Positions 7,582 to 15,047 of a stretch of DNA of 19,743 nucleotides are shown here, one piece after another; the first letter of the stretch is position 1, and the number at the start of each line of letters is the position of its first letter. Where the stretch lies: positions 1-19,743 of the forward strand of contig JAITPP010000068.1 of the NCBI GenBank assembly GCA_031289385.1. The letters run 5' to 3'. The DNA is from Prevotellaceae bacterium (lineage in GTDB: Bacteria; Bacteroidota; Bacteroidia; Bacteroidales; UBA932). The notes below the pieces were generated by a model. That model did no database searches and was not told where the DNA came from. It saw nothing but the letters and a program-made list of their open reading frames with translations. Both the position numbers and the translations under genes were made by a program.

Positions 7582-9138
7582 TTATTTAGCGTAATTCACC
7601 GATCTCACTTCACGTATTACGGTTATTTTCACCTGCCCCGGATAAGTCATTTCTTCCTGAATTTTATGGGCTATGTCTGCCGAAAGTTTTTCTGCATCCT
7701 GATCGTTAATTTTTTCACTTCCTACAATAACTCTCAGTTCGCGTCCTGCCTGTATGGCAAATGTTTTTGTAACTCCCGGATACGACAACGCCAATTCTTC
7801 CATTTCTTTCAATCGTTTTATATACGATTCTACAACTTCGCGGCGTGCGCCGGGGCGTGCGCCCGAAATTGCATCGCATACCTGAACTATCGGAGCAATA
7901 AGGCTTGTCATTTCAACTTCGTCGTGGTGAGCGCCTATTGCGTTTGAAACTTCGGGGCGTTCTTTATATTTTTCGGCGAGTTTCATACCAAAAATTGCGT
8001 GCGGCAATTCGGGTTCATCGTCGGGAACTTTGCCAATGTCGTGTAAAAGTCCTGCGCGTTTTGCAAGTTTTACGTTTAAGCCGAGTTCGGCAGCCATTAT
8101 GGCGCAAAGGTTTGCTGTTTCGCGCGAGTGTTGCAAAAGATTTTGTCCATACGACGAGCGGTATTTCATTCTTCCTATCATGCGTATTAATTCGGAGTGT
8201 AATCCATGAATACCCAAGTCGATAGCGGTACGTTTTCCTACTTCTATAATTTCATCTTCAACTTGTTTTTGAACTTTCGCAACGATTTCTTCGATGCGTG
8301 CGGGATGAATTCGTCCATCGGTTACAAGTTGGTGTAAAGCCAATCGTGCAACTTCGCGGCGCACGGGGTCGAAACCCGACAGAATAATGGCTTCGGGAGT
8401 ATCATCAACTACAATTTCAATTCCTGTTGCTGCTTCGAGTGCGCGAATGTTTCGTCCTTCTCTGCCGATTATTCGTCCTTTTACTTCATCATTTTCGATA
8501 TTAAAAACTGTTACTGAATTTTCTACAACTGTTTCGGTAGCAACTCGTTGTATCGTTTGCAGTACAATTCGTTTTGCTTCTTTGCCTGATGTCATTTTTG
8601 CTTCGTCAATTACTTCGTTTATGTATGCTTCGGCTTGTGTTTTTGCTTCGGCTTTCAACGATTCTACGAGCATATTTTTTGCTTCTTCGCCCGACATTCC
8701 TGCTATTGTTTCAAGTTTTTCTACTTGTTGTTTATGAAGTTTATCACATTCGTTATTACGTTTTTCGAGTAAATCCATTTGTGCCGATAAGTTGGTTTTT
8801 ATGGCATCAATTTCTTTTTGTTTACGCTGAACTTCTCCCAATTGTTGATTTATTGATGTTTCACGTTGTTTTGCTTTATTTTCAGCTTGTTGCATTCGCA
8901 GACTGTGTTCGTTTACTTTTCTGTCGTAGTCTGCTTTTAGTTGCATAAATTTTTCTTTTGCCTGTAATTCTTTTTCTTTTCGTATAGTCTCAGCTTCGGC
9001 TTGCGCTTCTTTCACAGCAATTTTTGCGTCTTTTGAAATGCGTTTTCTTTTGTTGTTAAGTGCAGCCATCATTATAAACCATGATGCAACTAAACCAACT
9101 ATAACCGCCGCTATACCAAATATTATTTCTTTATCCAT
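7582..9138 (-). CDS. rny: Ribonuclease Y
   Basis: This 518-residue membrane-anchored endoribonuclease starts bulk mRNA decay. An N-terminal membrane helix (about 5-26) is followed by a long charged coiled coil (about 30-160) and a KH RNA-binding domain with GRIIGREGRNIRALE (221-235). The HD metal-dependent nuclease domain has its first histidine near 337 (HSRE) and the HD pair in LLHDIGK at 366-367. The length is normal for the family. The ATG at 9138 gives the usual short periplasmic N-terminus. Upstream lies a structured RNA (probable 6S) and then zapA. No exact promoter was found in the roughly 80 bp before the start, so rny may be read from the zapA or RNA transcript. Confidence 0.97.
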   Translation of the reverse strand: MDKEIIFGIAAVIVGLVASWFIMMAALNNKRKRISKDAKIAVKEAQAEAETIRKEKELQAKEKFMQLKADYDRKVNEHSLRMQQAENKAKQRETSINQQLGEVQRKQKEIDAIKTNLSAQMDLLEKRNNECDKLHKQQVEKLETIAGMSGEEAKNMLVESLKAEAKTQAEAYINEVIDEAKMTSGKEAKRIVLQTIQRVATETVVENSVTVFNIENDEVKGRIIGREGRNIRALEAATGIEIVVDDTPEAIILSGFDPVRREVARLALHQLVTDGRIHPARIEEIVAKVQKQVEDEIIEVGKRTAIDLGIHGLHSELIRMIGRMKYRSSYGQNLLQHSRETANLCAIMAAELGLNVKLAKRAGLLHDIGKVPDDEPELPHAIFGMKLAEKYKERPEVSNAIGAHHDEVEMTSLIAPIVQVCDAISGARPGARREVVESYIKRLKEMEELALSYPGVTKTFAIQAGRELRVIVGSEKINDQDAEKLSADIAHKIQEEMTYPGQVKITVIREVRSVNYAK

Positions 9139-9220
9139 TTCTGTTATATTTTTATTGTTTTTTGTTTTTTGTTTTTGTTACTTTTGTTATGTTTCTTTTG
9201 TTCATTTTTTGTTTTTAAAA

Positions 9221-9430
9221 TAAAAATCCCGCAAAATTGCTAATAATTGTCGATAACCCTGATAATTTATGGGCGGAGCCACCGGATTAATCGCAAACGT
9301 CCATCGGTATTGAAATCAATACTCACTTTCAAAAGAAAGCTACAAGGCCTGTTTTTGAACACCCGAGTTAAACTCCTTTAATTTCTTAATGTTGAGTTTC
9401 GCAAATTTAGCAACAATGCGGGATAAATTA
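9221..9430 (-). ncRNA. ssrS: Structured RNA, probable 6S RNA
   Basis: The 5' and 3' ends of this interval form a long-range stem. On the minus strand, ATCCCGCA + TTGCTAA (9424-9417 and 9413-9407) pairs perfectly with TTAGCAA + TGCGGGAT (9243-9237 and 9233-9226). A 3x3 internal loop separates the 8 bp and 7 bp helices, and about 160 nt are enclosed. The interior has small hairpins (GTATTG..CAATAC; GGTGG..CCGCC), and a T-run follows the 3' arm. Length near 200 nt, a closing stem and a large central region match 6S RNA, the inhibitor of housekeeping RNA polymerase. In many bacteria 6S RNA lies beside zapA, as here. An imperfect -7 element (GGTCTTTG, 9443-9450) lies just upstream. The identification rests on fold and context, not on a covariance search. 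Confidence 0.65.
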
Positions 9431-9453
9431 TTGTTTTTTATTCAAAGACCGTT

Positions 9454-9792
9454 TTATTTTTGTTCGTGGAGTTGCAAATAATCGTCAATTTCCACTTCCA
9501 ATTCCTTTAATTGCATAGTCTGCAAATCATTATTTTCCATCACATCAAGCAACTTTACTACAAAATCCAATATTGCAACCGACAAAGCATCTTGCGCATC
9601 TCTCCCTGCATACTTTTGTCTGTAAGACTTTACTTTGTCATCTATTAAATTAGCCGCTTTTCGTATTCTTTCTTCATTCTCTCGTTTAATTCTGAAAGGA
9701 ATTTTTCGTTCTGCAATATTTAGATGAATTCTAAATTTCTCATTATCTTTTGCAGTTACGTTGTCGTCCTTTACTGTTAGCTCGTCCATCAT
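9454..9792 (-). CDS. zapA: Cell division protein ZapA
   Basis: This 112-residue cytoplasmic protein is expected to bind and cross-link FtsZ filaments at the division ring. It shows the ZapA layout: a short N-terminal strand region (FRIHLNIAERKIPFRI, about 20-35), a helix (ENEERIRKAANLIDDKV) and a long C-terminal amphipathic helix for dimer and tetramer formation (about 66-110). Two adjacent ATG codons (9792 and 9789) are possible. The gene starts 7 bp after the stop of a small coiled-coil gene, and both are probably read from the promoter at 10105-10136. It is followed by the candidate 6S RNA. Confidence 0.88.
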   Translation of the reverse strand: MMDELTVKDDNVTAKDNEKFRIHLNIAERKIPFRIKRENEERIRKAANLIDDKVKSYRQKYAGRDAQDALSVAILDFVVKLLDVMENNDLQTMQLKELEVEIDDYLQLHEQK

Positions 9793-9799
9793 ATTTAAT

Positions 9800-10072
9800 T
9801 TAATTATTTAGCATTGCTATACATTTTTCTATTTCCCGCACAATTCTTCCAATTCGTTGCTTTGCCTCTTGTTTTTCTGCGCTTGCCGCCGTAAAAGCAT
9901 TAGCAAGTTGCAAAGTTTCGATTCTTTTTTCCAATTCTTTTATTCTATCGTTTTTCGTTTTTATAATTGCTTGCAGTTCGCTATTTTCTTTAAACATAGC
10001 CTCCTTTTCCGAATTCGCCGTTTCGTAAAGAGACATTAATCTTTTAATCTTCTTTTTTAATTCTGTAAGCAT
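9800..10072 (-). CDS. Small coiled-coil protein upstream of zapA
   Basis: The product is 90 residues, almost wholly helical and charged. A heptad-rich coiled coil runs from about 3 to 55 (for example KNDRIKELEKRIETLQL), followed by a shorter C-terminal helix (about 62-88) with AEKQEAKQRIGRIVREIEK. There is no signal peptide or membrane segment, so it is cytoplasmic. Its stop is 7 bp before zapA, making a two-gene operon. By size and fold it could be a ZapB-like partner that works with ZapA at the Z-ring; that role is inferred from position and coiled-coil nature only. I recall a similar small gene before zapA in other Bacteroidota. Confidence 0.85.
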   Translation of the reverse strand: MLTELKKKIKRLMSLYETANSEKEAMFKENSELQAIIKTKNDRIKELEKRIETLQLANAFTAASAEKQEAKQRIGRIVREIEKCIAMLNN

Positions 10073-10104
10073 TTACACCGAATAAACAATTATTTTCCAT
10101 AGTG

Positions 10105-10136
10105 CAAATGTAAATGTTTTTTTTTAGATTTTCAAA
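10105..10136 (-). promoter_or_regulatory. Promoter for the coiled-coil gene and zapA
   Basis: On the minus strand TTTG (10136-10133) and TACATTTG (10112-10105) are separated by 20 bp, an exact fit to the Bacteroidota -33/-7 consensus. The expected start of transcription lies about 25 bp before the ATG at 10072. Confidence 0.75.
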
Positions 10137-10145
10137 ATTTAATCT

Positions 10146-10153
10146 TATTTTTG
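10146..10153 (+). promoter_or_regulatory. -7 promoter element for the M23 peptidase gene
   Basis: TATTTTTG fits TAnnTTTG exactly and lies 48 bp upstream of the ATG at 10202. The -33 position is T-rich (10117-10125) but lacks the G. It is back to back with the minus-strand promoter at 10105-10136. Confidence 0.5.
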
Positions 10154-10201
10154 CAATAATATTTTTATTTTGTTAATTATTTTTATTTATTTATACCTTA
10201 G

Positions 10202-11899
10202 ATGAGATTAAAAAAAATACTACTGTTGCTTGCATTGAATATATTTATATACAATGCGTTTGCTCAAAATAAACTGATAAATCCGCTTGATGGTAAGTTA
10301 CTGCTTTCGGCAAATTACGGAGAATTACGTTCTATGCACTTTCATTCGGGCGTAGATTTAAAAGTTGGCGGTGTGCCGGGCGCAAAAATTTATGCCGTTG
10401 ACGATGCTTATGTGTATCGATTATCTGTAAGTCCTTCCGGATACGGAAATGGCGTATATCTCAAACACAGCAACGGAAATATATCTGTGTACGGGCATTT
10501 GCATCAATTCGGCGCAACGCTTGCAAAATTCATAAAAGCCGAACAATACAAACGCAATAGTTTTGTGATTGATACAACATTCAGCGAGCCTGTGTTTACC
10601 GTGAAACGCGGCGAAATAATAGGTTTTGCGGGAAACAGCGGCTCATCTTTCGGTGCACATCTTCACTTCGAAATTCGCGACAGTTTGAATGTTCCGCTAA
10701 ATCCGATAGCGAAATTTTACAACGTAGCCGATAAAACTCCACCCACAATAAAATCATTGACAGTATTCACTTTCGACGATTTGGAAAATGTGCGTTTTAC
10801 GCGAACGGTGAAAGATATTTTGCTGAAAAATGTAAAAGGGAAACATAATATTTCAGAAACAATAGAAATAGAATCGCCCGCATTTTTCGGCGTTGAGGCT
10901 TTTGATAATGTTGATGAAACTTACAATAAATTAGGTGTTCGCAAAATTGCTGTAACGCTTGATAATGCTGAGATTTTTAGTTGTTATTTGGATTCTATTG
11001 GATTTGAAAAAGACCGATATATAAATTCATTTCAGGCGTATAATTTGTTGTTAAACGAAAATCGTAATGTAATGAAAACATACATTGAACGGGGAAACAA
11101 ACTGAACAAATATCAAAACGTTGTAAACAGTGGTATTGTTGAGATTAGCGATAGTTTAACACATAAAATTTCGATAACGCTTGAAGATGATTACAAAAAC
11201 AAAAGTATTCTGAATTTTAATGTGAAAGCAAAGAAAAAATCTGCCGAAAATTATATTTCAACCGCCGACAAAAAAGGCAGGCGTATAGCGTGGAACACAG
11301 GCGACACAATAATTTACAGCGGAGCATGTATAATCGTTCAGCCCGAAACTTTTTACGATAATGCTTATATCGAATTTGAAAAATCGGATACTGTAATTAC
11401 CGATTTTTCGTCGGTTTATTCTGTAAATTTAAATTCGATGCCCTTGCACAAATCATTGGATATTATTGTGAAAGCAAAGGTTGCCGAAAAATTGCGCGAT
11501 AAAATTATGCTCGGCGGACTTCGTAACGGCAAAATTTTTGCTGTGGATGCTCAATATTTAATGGGTTTTGCAAAAGCAAAAATATCATCGTCGGCAAATT
11601 ATTTTGTAACCGTTGATACCGTTAGCCCGCGCATAACGCCAAAATTCAAAGACGGCGCAGATTTGCGAAAACAAACAAACTTGAAAATAACAATCGCCGA
11701 CAATCTTTCGGGAATACAAAAATACGCAGGATATATCGACGACAAATGGGCGCTATTCGAGTACGATGCAAAAAACAATTTACTAACATACACCTTCGAT
11801 TCGGAACATATCGCGCGAAACAAAAAACACACTCTTAAACTCATTGTAAGCGACAAAAAAAACAACACCGCAGTTTTTGAAAGTAGTTTTTTGTGGTGA
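10202..11899 (+). CDS. Secreted M23 (LytM-type) metallopeptidase
   Basis: This 565-residue protein has a cleavable signal peptide (MRLKK, then a hydrophobic stretch ending AFAQ near 22), so it acts in the periplasm or envelope. The M23 domain fills about 25-170. Zinc ligands and catalytic residues are all visible: HSGVD (His48, Asp52), GHLH (His99, His101) and the HLH motif in GAHLHFEIRD (His153, His155). This indicates an active peptidoglycan endopeptidase that cuts peptide cross-links, rather than a degenerate activator such as EnvC or NlpD. The remaining roughly 390 residues look like beta-sandwich modules of unknown role, possibly for substrate positioning. It is divergent from the zapA operon, hinting at a cell-wall or division link, but this is not proven. 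Confidence 0.92.
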   Translation: MRLKKILLLLALNIFIYNAFAQNKLINPLDGKLLLSANYGELRSMHFHSGVDLKVGGVPGAKIYAVDDAYVYRLSVSPSGYGNGVYLKHSNGNISVYGHLHQFGATLAKFIKAEQYKRNSFVIDTTFSEPVFTVKRGEIIGFAGNSGSSFGAHLHFEIRDSLNVPLNPIAKFYNVADKTPPTIKSLTVFTFDDLENVRFTRTVKDILLKNVKGKHNISETIEIESPAFFGVEAFDNVDETYNKLGVRKIAVTLDNAEIFSCYLDSIGFEKDRYINSFQAYNLLLNENRNVMKTYIERGNKLNKYQNVVNSGIVEISDSLTHKISITLEDDYKNKSILNFNVKAKKKSAENYISTADKKGRRIAWNTGDTIIYSGACIIVQPETFYDNAYIEFEKSDTVITDFSSVYSVNLNSMPLHKSLDIIVKAKVAEKLRDKIMLGGLRNGKIFAVDAQYLMGFAKAKISSSANYFVTVDTVSPRITPKFKDGADLRKQTNLKITIADNLSGIQKYAGYIDDKWALFEYDAKNNLLTYTFDSEHIARNKKHTLKLIVSDKKNNTAVFESSFLW

Positions 11900-11907
11900 T
11901 TTTTTTT
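11866..11907 (+). terminator. Intrinsic terminator overlapping the M23 stop
   Basis: CACCGCA (11866-11872) pairs with TGTGGTG (11892-11898) with one G-U pair, and is followed directly by A and eight T. The right arm contains part of the stop codon. The loop is long (19 nt), so strength is uncertain. Confidence 0.5.
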
Positions 11908-11952
11908 AGTTTGTCAAGTTATCAAGTTTGTCAAGTTATCAAGTGTTTCAAG
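11908..11952. repeat. 17 bp direct repeat AGTTTGTCAAGTTATCA
   Basis: Two perfect copies (11908-11924 and 11925-11941) and a partial third fill the gap between the convergent M23 and nuclease genes. Confidence 0.85.
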
Positions 11953-12003
11953 AATATTGGTTGCGGTAAATGCTTATTAATATAAACATACATATATTTA
12001 TTT

Positions 12004-12648
12004 TTATTCTTTACTGTTTTCATAAAATTTTTGTAACTGTTTTTGCAGCAATTCTTTTGGTATCAATTGGCGCTTATATTTTGCTATCATCGTGGGACTT
12101 AAACTACGGCTTAACGCATATTCAACAACTTCGCTATCGGCACTTTTACATAGTAATATGCCAATACTTGGATTTTCATTTTCTCGTTTTACATCCCTGT
12201 CTAAGGCTTCCAAATAAAAATCAAGTTGTCCTAAATATTCGGGTTTGAACGACGTGGATTTGAGTTCTATTGCAATCAGGCATTGTAATCCTCTATGGAA
12301 AAACAATAAGTCAATTCGGTAATCGTGCATACCCACTTGAATACGATATTCTTCTTCCATAAAAATAAAATCTTTACCCAAATCAAGTATAAAACGTTTC
12401 ATTTGGGCTATCAATCCTTTTTGCAATGTTTTTTCGGAATGGGTATCAGGAAGATTCAGATAATCGACTAAATAACTATCCTTGAATAATTGAGGAGCGT
12501 CGGGGTATTTTTCTTTTAACACCAACGATTGATTATTATTACCCAACAATGTACGTTCATAAATACCCGCCTCTATCTGCCTTTCCAATTCTGATGCTTT
12601 CAATCTTTCTTTGTAACACAAATAAATATAAAAGGCATTTTCTGCCAA
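12004..12648 (-). CDS. DUF1016/PDDEXK nuclease, C-terminal part of a split gene
   Basis: The fragment carries the complete PDDEXK nuclease domain of the YhcG/DUF1016 family. The catalytic core is visible as YRIDLLFFHR (Asp113) and IAIELK (Glu128, Lys130), followed by GQLDFYLEALD. Members are thought to act in DNA restriction or repair, often beside restriction-modification genes; none are here. It starts at a TTG (12648), not an ATG, and its first residues (LAENAFYIYLC) continue the family alignment that breaks off in the upstream fragment. The separation is caused by the insertion at 12659-12743. A -7-like element inside that insertion (12676-12683) faces this fragment, so independent expression is conceivable. 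Otherwise this is half of a pseudogene. Confidence 0.85.
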   Translation of the reverse strand: MAENAFYIYLCYKERLKASELERQIEAGIYERTLLGNNNQSLVLKEKYPDAPQLFKDSYLVDYLNLPDTHSEKTLQKGLIAQMKRFILDLGKDFIFMEEEYRIQVGMHDYRIDLLFFHRGLQCLIAIELKSTSFKPEYLGQLDFYLEALDRDVKRENENPSIGILLCKSADSEVVEYALSRSLSPTMIAKYKRQLIPKELLQKQLQKFYENSKE

Positions 12649-12658
12649 ATTAGTGTTA

Positions 12659-12743
12659 TGTTAAGTCTAAAATGTCAAAAATATAAGTTACAAATATTTT
12701 ACAATCAATAAATTAAAAATTCTATTTCATTGTTAACTTAACA
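12659..12743. mobile_element. Approx. 85 bp miniature insertion splitting the nuclease gene
   Basis: The 85 bp segment has 8-bp terminal inverted repeats (TGTTAAGT at 12659-12666, ACTTAACA at 12736-12743) and is flanked by TTA on both sides (12656-12658 and 12744-12746). An alternative reading is a 7-bp direct repeat ATTAGTG (12649-12655 and 12743-12749). Removing the segment with one flanking copy (88 bp, or 94 bp in the second reading) rejoins the two nuclease fragments in one frame either way. The 7-bp reading gives the spacing I would expect for the family (SGC-TN-LAENAFY). There is no coding capacity, so it would be a non-autonomous MITE-type element. Confidence 0.7.
12676..12683 (-). 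promoter_or_regulatory. -7-like element carried by the insertion
   Basis: TATTTTTG on the minus strand fits TAnnTTTG and lies 28 bp before the TTG start of the C-terminal nuclease fragment. No -33 at the right distance was found, so promoter activity is speculative. Confidence 0.25.
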
Positions 12744-13192
12744 TTAGTGCATCCTGAAAGTATTTTTAGATGCGATGTCCAATTGATTAAAGAGAGAAAG
12801 GCAAGGATTTTATTCTCTGCTCGAAATTGTGGGGTTTGAAACACCACAATTTCAGAAGTTTTATTCTCAATCATTTGAATTTGTGGTGGCAAAAAAACCA
12901 CAAATTCAGGTTGGCAATATGTATCATAGAATTGAACCATGCGATAGATAGCTCTTCTGTCGTAGCCTTTAAGCGTTGCATCAGCCTGTTTCAAAAATGT
13001 TGCTAACATATCCACAATTTTGCTGCCCCATTTGGCAAAACGTAATTTTTCGGATACATAACGCCCTACTTCCCAATTGCTTATAATTAATTCATTATTT
13101 ACAGCCTGAAATGCCCGATTTCTACGAAATTCAATCAACGAGCGAATTTCTTCAAACTGAGATTCATAATTTGATTCTTCCATCTGATTCAT
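12722..13192 (-). CDS. DUF1016 nuclease, N-terminal part of a split gene
   Basis: This 156-residue product holds the DUF1016 N-terminal helical domain: FRRNRAFQAVNNELIISNWEVGRYVSEK, WGSKIVDML and YDRRAIYRMVQFYDTY are recognisable. It ends in INWTSHLKILSGC, the point where full-length relatives run into the nuclease domain. Here the last eight codons (TNVKLTMK) and the stop are mostly supplied by the insertion at 12659-12743. Alone it lacks the PDDEXK catalytic core. The ATG at 13192 is supported by a -7 element 35 bp upstream; a second ATG three codons in (13183) is possible. As the rest of both halves is intact, the break looks recent. Confidence 0.85.
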   Translation of the reverse strand: MNQMEESNYESQFEEIRSLIEFRRNRAFQAVNNELIISNWEVGRYVSEKLRFAKWGSKIVDMLATFLKQADATLKGYDRRAIYRMVQFYDTYCQPEFVVFLPPQIQMIENKTSEIVVFQTPQFRAENKILAFLSLINWTSHLKILSGCTNVKLTMK

Positions 13193-13504
13193 AGTTTTCT
13201 TTTTTATCTAAAAAAATAAAATTTAGGCAAAGATAATAATTATATTTCTGTTTTGTCCAACAGGGATAAGCAAAGTTCACAAACAAAACCTATTTGTATA
13301 TAAACGGTTTATTTTAAGTTTTTTGTTGAATTGCGACATCTAAAAACATAAAAATAGAAATAATATTTTAACCAAATCATTGTGCGTTTTGCAAAAAAAA
13401 CATTACAGATTTTGCATCTAAAATATCAATAAAACATATTTTTTTATCTGTGAAAATCTGTTTTATCTGCGCACTTTTTTATTGATAATCGAAATATTTA
13501 AAAC
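13193..13504. other. Intergenic region, promoter and one repeat word
   Basis: Apart from the promoter of the nuclease gene (13228-13260), I see a degenerate minus-strand copy of the CAGATT word family at 13446-13474, downstream of the PAP2 gene. No gene is evident. Confidence 0.6.
13228..13260 (-). promoter_or_regulatory. Promoter for the split nuclease gene
   Basis: TATCTTTG (13235-13228 on the minus strand) is an exact -7 match. A TTG (13260-13258) lies 22 bp further upstream as a -33 candidate. Confidence 0.6.
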
Positions 13505-14206
13505 CTATCGCTCTCCAAATAATATATTGATTAATTGACTGTTGAATGTAAATAAAACAACCAAACAAAAACAAAAAACCATACAAAGAAAATATGATTT
13601 GCGTTTAGAACAAACAGGTTTTTTCAATTCGTCTTTTTCAATTTTAATCCATTTATATCTGACAAAAATGTAAATTTTATAAACAAGCAATCCGATTAAT
13701 ACGCCCACTATCATACCTGCAAACACATCTCTGATAAAATGAACGCCCAAATAAACTCGTGAATAAGCATTTACAACAGCGAAAAAAATAATCATTACAC
13801 TGAAAATTTTATTTCTAAAAATCAAAATCATTAAAGTTGCAAATCCGAATGTATTGGCTGCATGTCCTGAAACAAATCCATAAAGCCCTCCACGATAACC
13901 CATTACTATCTTCACCTGCGCCATAAAATCGGGATGATGAGTTGGGCGGAGTTGCTGAAAAAGCGGTTTCATTATACTTGATGAAATTTGATCGCACAAA
14001 CAAATCACTAATGTAATAGATAAAATTACACAAACACTTTCTTTCCAGTTTTTACGGTGAACCAATACTGCCAAAAAACAAAAATAAAAAAAAAGCCATA
14101 TCCATTTATACGAAACCAAATAAAAAAAATTATCTAAAAACACGTATTTACTTCCGTTTAAGGAATAAAAAATATCATCCCAAAATAAAAATTCCTGCAT
14201 GAGCAT
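13505..14206 (-). CDS. PAP2-family membrane phosphatase
   Basis: This 233-residue protein has about six transmembrane helices and a complete PAP2 active site. The motifs are K-x6-RP (Lys80 to Arg87-Pro88), SGH (113-115) and SR-x5-H-x3-D (Arg150, His156, Asp160). His156 would be the phosphorylated nucleophile, with Asp160 supporting it. Likely substrates are undecaprenyl pyrophosphate, phosphatidic acid or lipid A phosphates; sequence alone does not decide. A basic cytoplasmic linker and a final helix near the C-terminus follow the catalytic region. The start may be the ATG at 14206 or at 14200. No exact promoter was found upstream. Confidence 0.92.
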   Translation of the reverse strand: MLMQEFLFWDDIFYSLNGSKYVFLDNFFYLVSYKWIWLFFYFCFLAVLVHRKNWKESVCVILSITLVICLCDQISSSIMKPLFQQLRPTHHPDFMAQVKIVMGYRGGLYGFVSGHAANTFGFATLMILIFRNKIFSVMIIFFAVVNAYSRVYLGVHFIRDVFAGMIVGVLIGLLVYKIYIFVRYKWIKIEKDELKKPVCSKRKSYFLCMVFCFCLVVLFTFNSQLINILFGER

Positions 14207-14523
14207 AAGTAATTTAGGCGATAATTTATATGCAATATTTATTGAAAATTTGTGTCGTCTTCAAAAATTTTGCAACAACAGTTAAAGCAGAATAGCATCG
14301 GTTGGCAACACTCGCATCGGGTTTGCCGCGTTTGTTTTTGTTATAAAATATTGGCATAATGAAATGTTTTAATATTTGTTTGAAATATGTTATTCGAAAA
14401 GTGCTGCAAAAATAATCGCCGAGATGCGCCAAACGGCAAAGAAAAAACAAAAAACAAAACTTGAATCGCCGATAAAATTCTGTTGTTTGAAAATTTGATA
14501 TGATAGTTATTTGAAAAATATTT

Positions 14524-14557
14524 TGTACATTTCGCGCGCGTTGCGTAGAAATGTACA
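14524..14557. repeat. Perfect 10 bp inverted repeat with GC-rich loop
   Basis: TGTACATTTC (14524-14533) and GAAATGTACA (14548-14557) are perfect inverted copies around a 14-nt loop GCGCGCGTTGCGTA, in an otherwise AT-rich setting. It has no T-run, so it is not a standard terminator. It could be a protein-binding palindrome or the edge of a degraded element. Confidence 0.6.
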
Positions 14558-14753
14558 TCATGTAAGGTGTGTGTGTGTGTGTGTTAGCAAAATTTTTCAT
14601 TCTGCCAAATATTTCTGTGATTTTAACATTTATCGCACACATAATTAATTTATGTTTTTACTAAATTTAGTTTATGTTTTTATATATTATAACAATCACA
14701 AAAGTATAATAAAGTTTTTAATTCACCAATAAAAATAAAAAAATAATAAGATT

Positions 14754-14787
14754 TTTGCTTGTAGTTTTACATAAATTTATAACTTTG
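14754..14787 (+). promoter_or_regulatory. Promoter for fusA2
   Basis: TTTG (14754-14757) and TAACTTTG (14780-14787) are separated by 22 bp, close to the -33/-7 consensus. No other -7 match is found nearer the gene, so the predicted transcript has a leader of about 290 nt that includes the 9-bp array. Confidence 0.55.
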
Positions 14788-14921
14788 AAGCCGTTTTAAA
14801 TAAGTATAAGACATTTTTAAGGTATAAAAACAAGCATCAAACATAAAGCAGAAAAGAAAAACAGGAAGTTATAAAGCAATTACGAATTACAAAATTACGA
14901 ATTACGACGCACACAGAAAAT

Positions 14922-15047
14922 CTTTATGAACTTGAAAAATTTTATAAACTTGAAAAACTTTATAAACTTTATGAACTTGAAAAACTTTATGAACTTTATG
15001 AACTTGAAAAACTTTATAAACTTTATAAACTTGAAAAACTTTATAAG
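14922..15047 (+). repeat. 9-bp two-letter tandem array in the fusA2 leader
   Basis: Fourteen perfect-phase 9-bp units are present. Two unit types alternate: Y = CTTTATRAA (one copy TTTTATAAA, the last CTTTATAAG) and E = CTTGAAAAA. The order is Y E Y E YYE YYE YYE Y, so a 27-bp higher-order unit YYE occurs three times (14958-15038). The array ends 41 bp before the fusA2 ATG. The same units occur at 7324-7422. Confidence 0.9.

Noticed and set aside
9402..9409. TAAATTTG -7 match on the minus strand
   Set aside because: It lies inside the closing stem of the candidate 6S RNA and has no -33 partner, so it is probably chance.
11970..12248. 92-codon plus-strand frame
   Set aside because: It overlaps the C-terminal nuclease fragment on the other strand, which has clear catalytic motifs.
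14226..14642. 138-codon minus-strand frame as a gene
   Set aside because: No domain, odd composition, no promoter, and it translates a GT microsatellite; kept only as a finding about the region.
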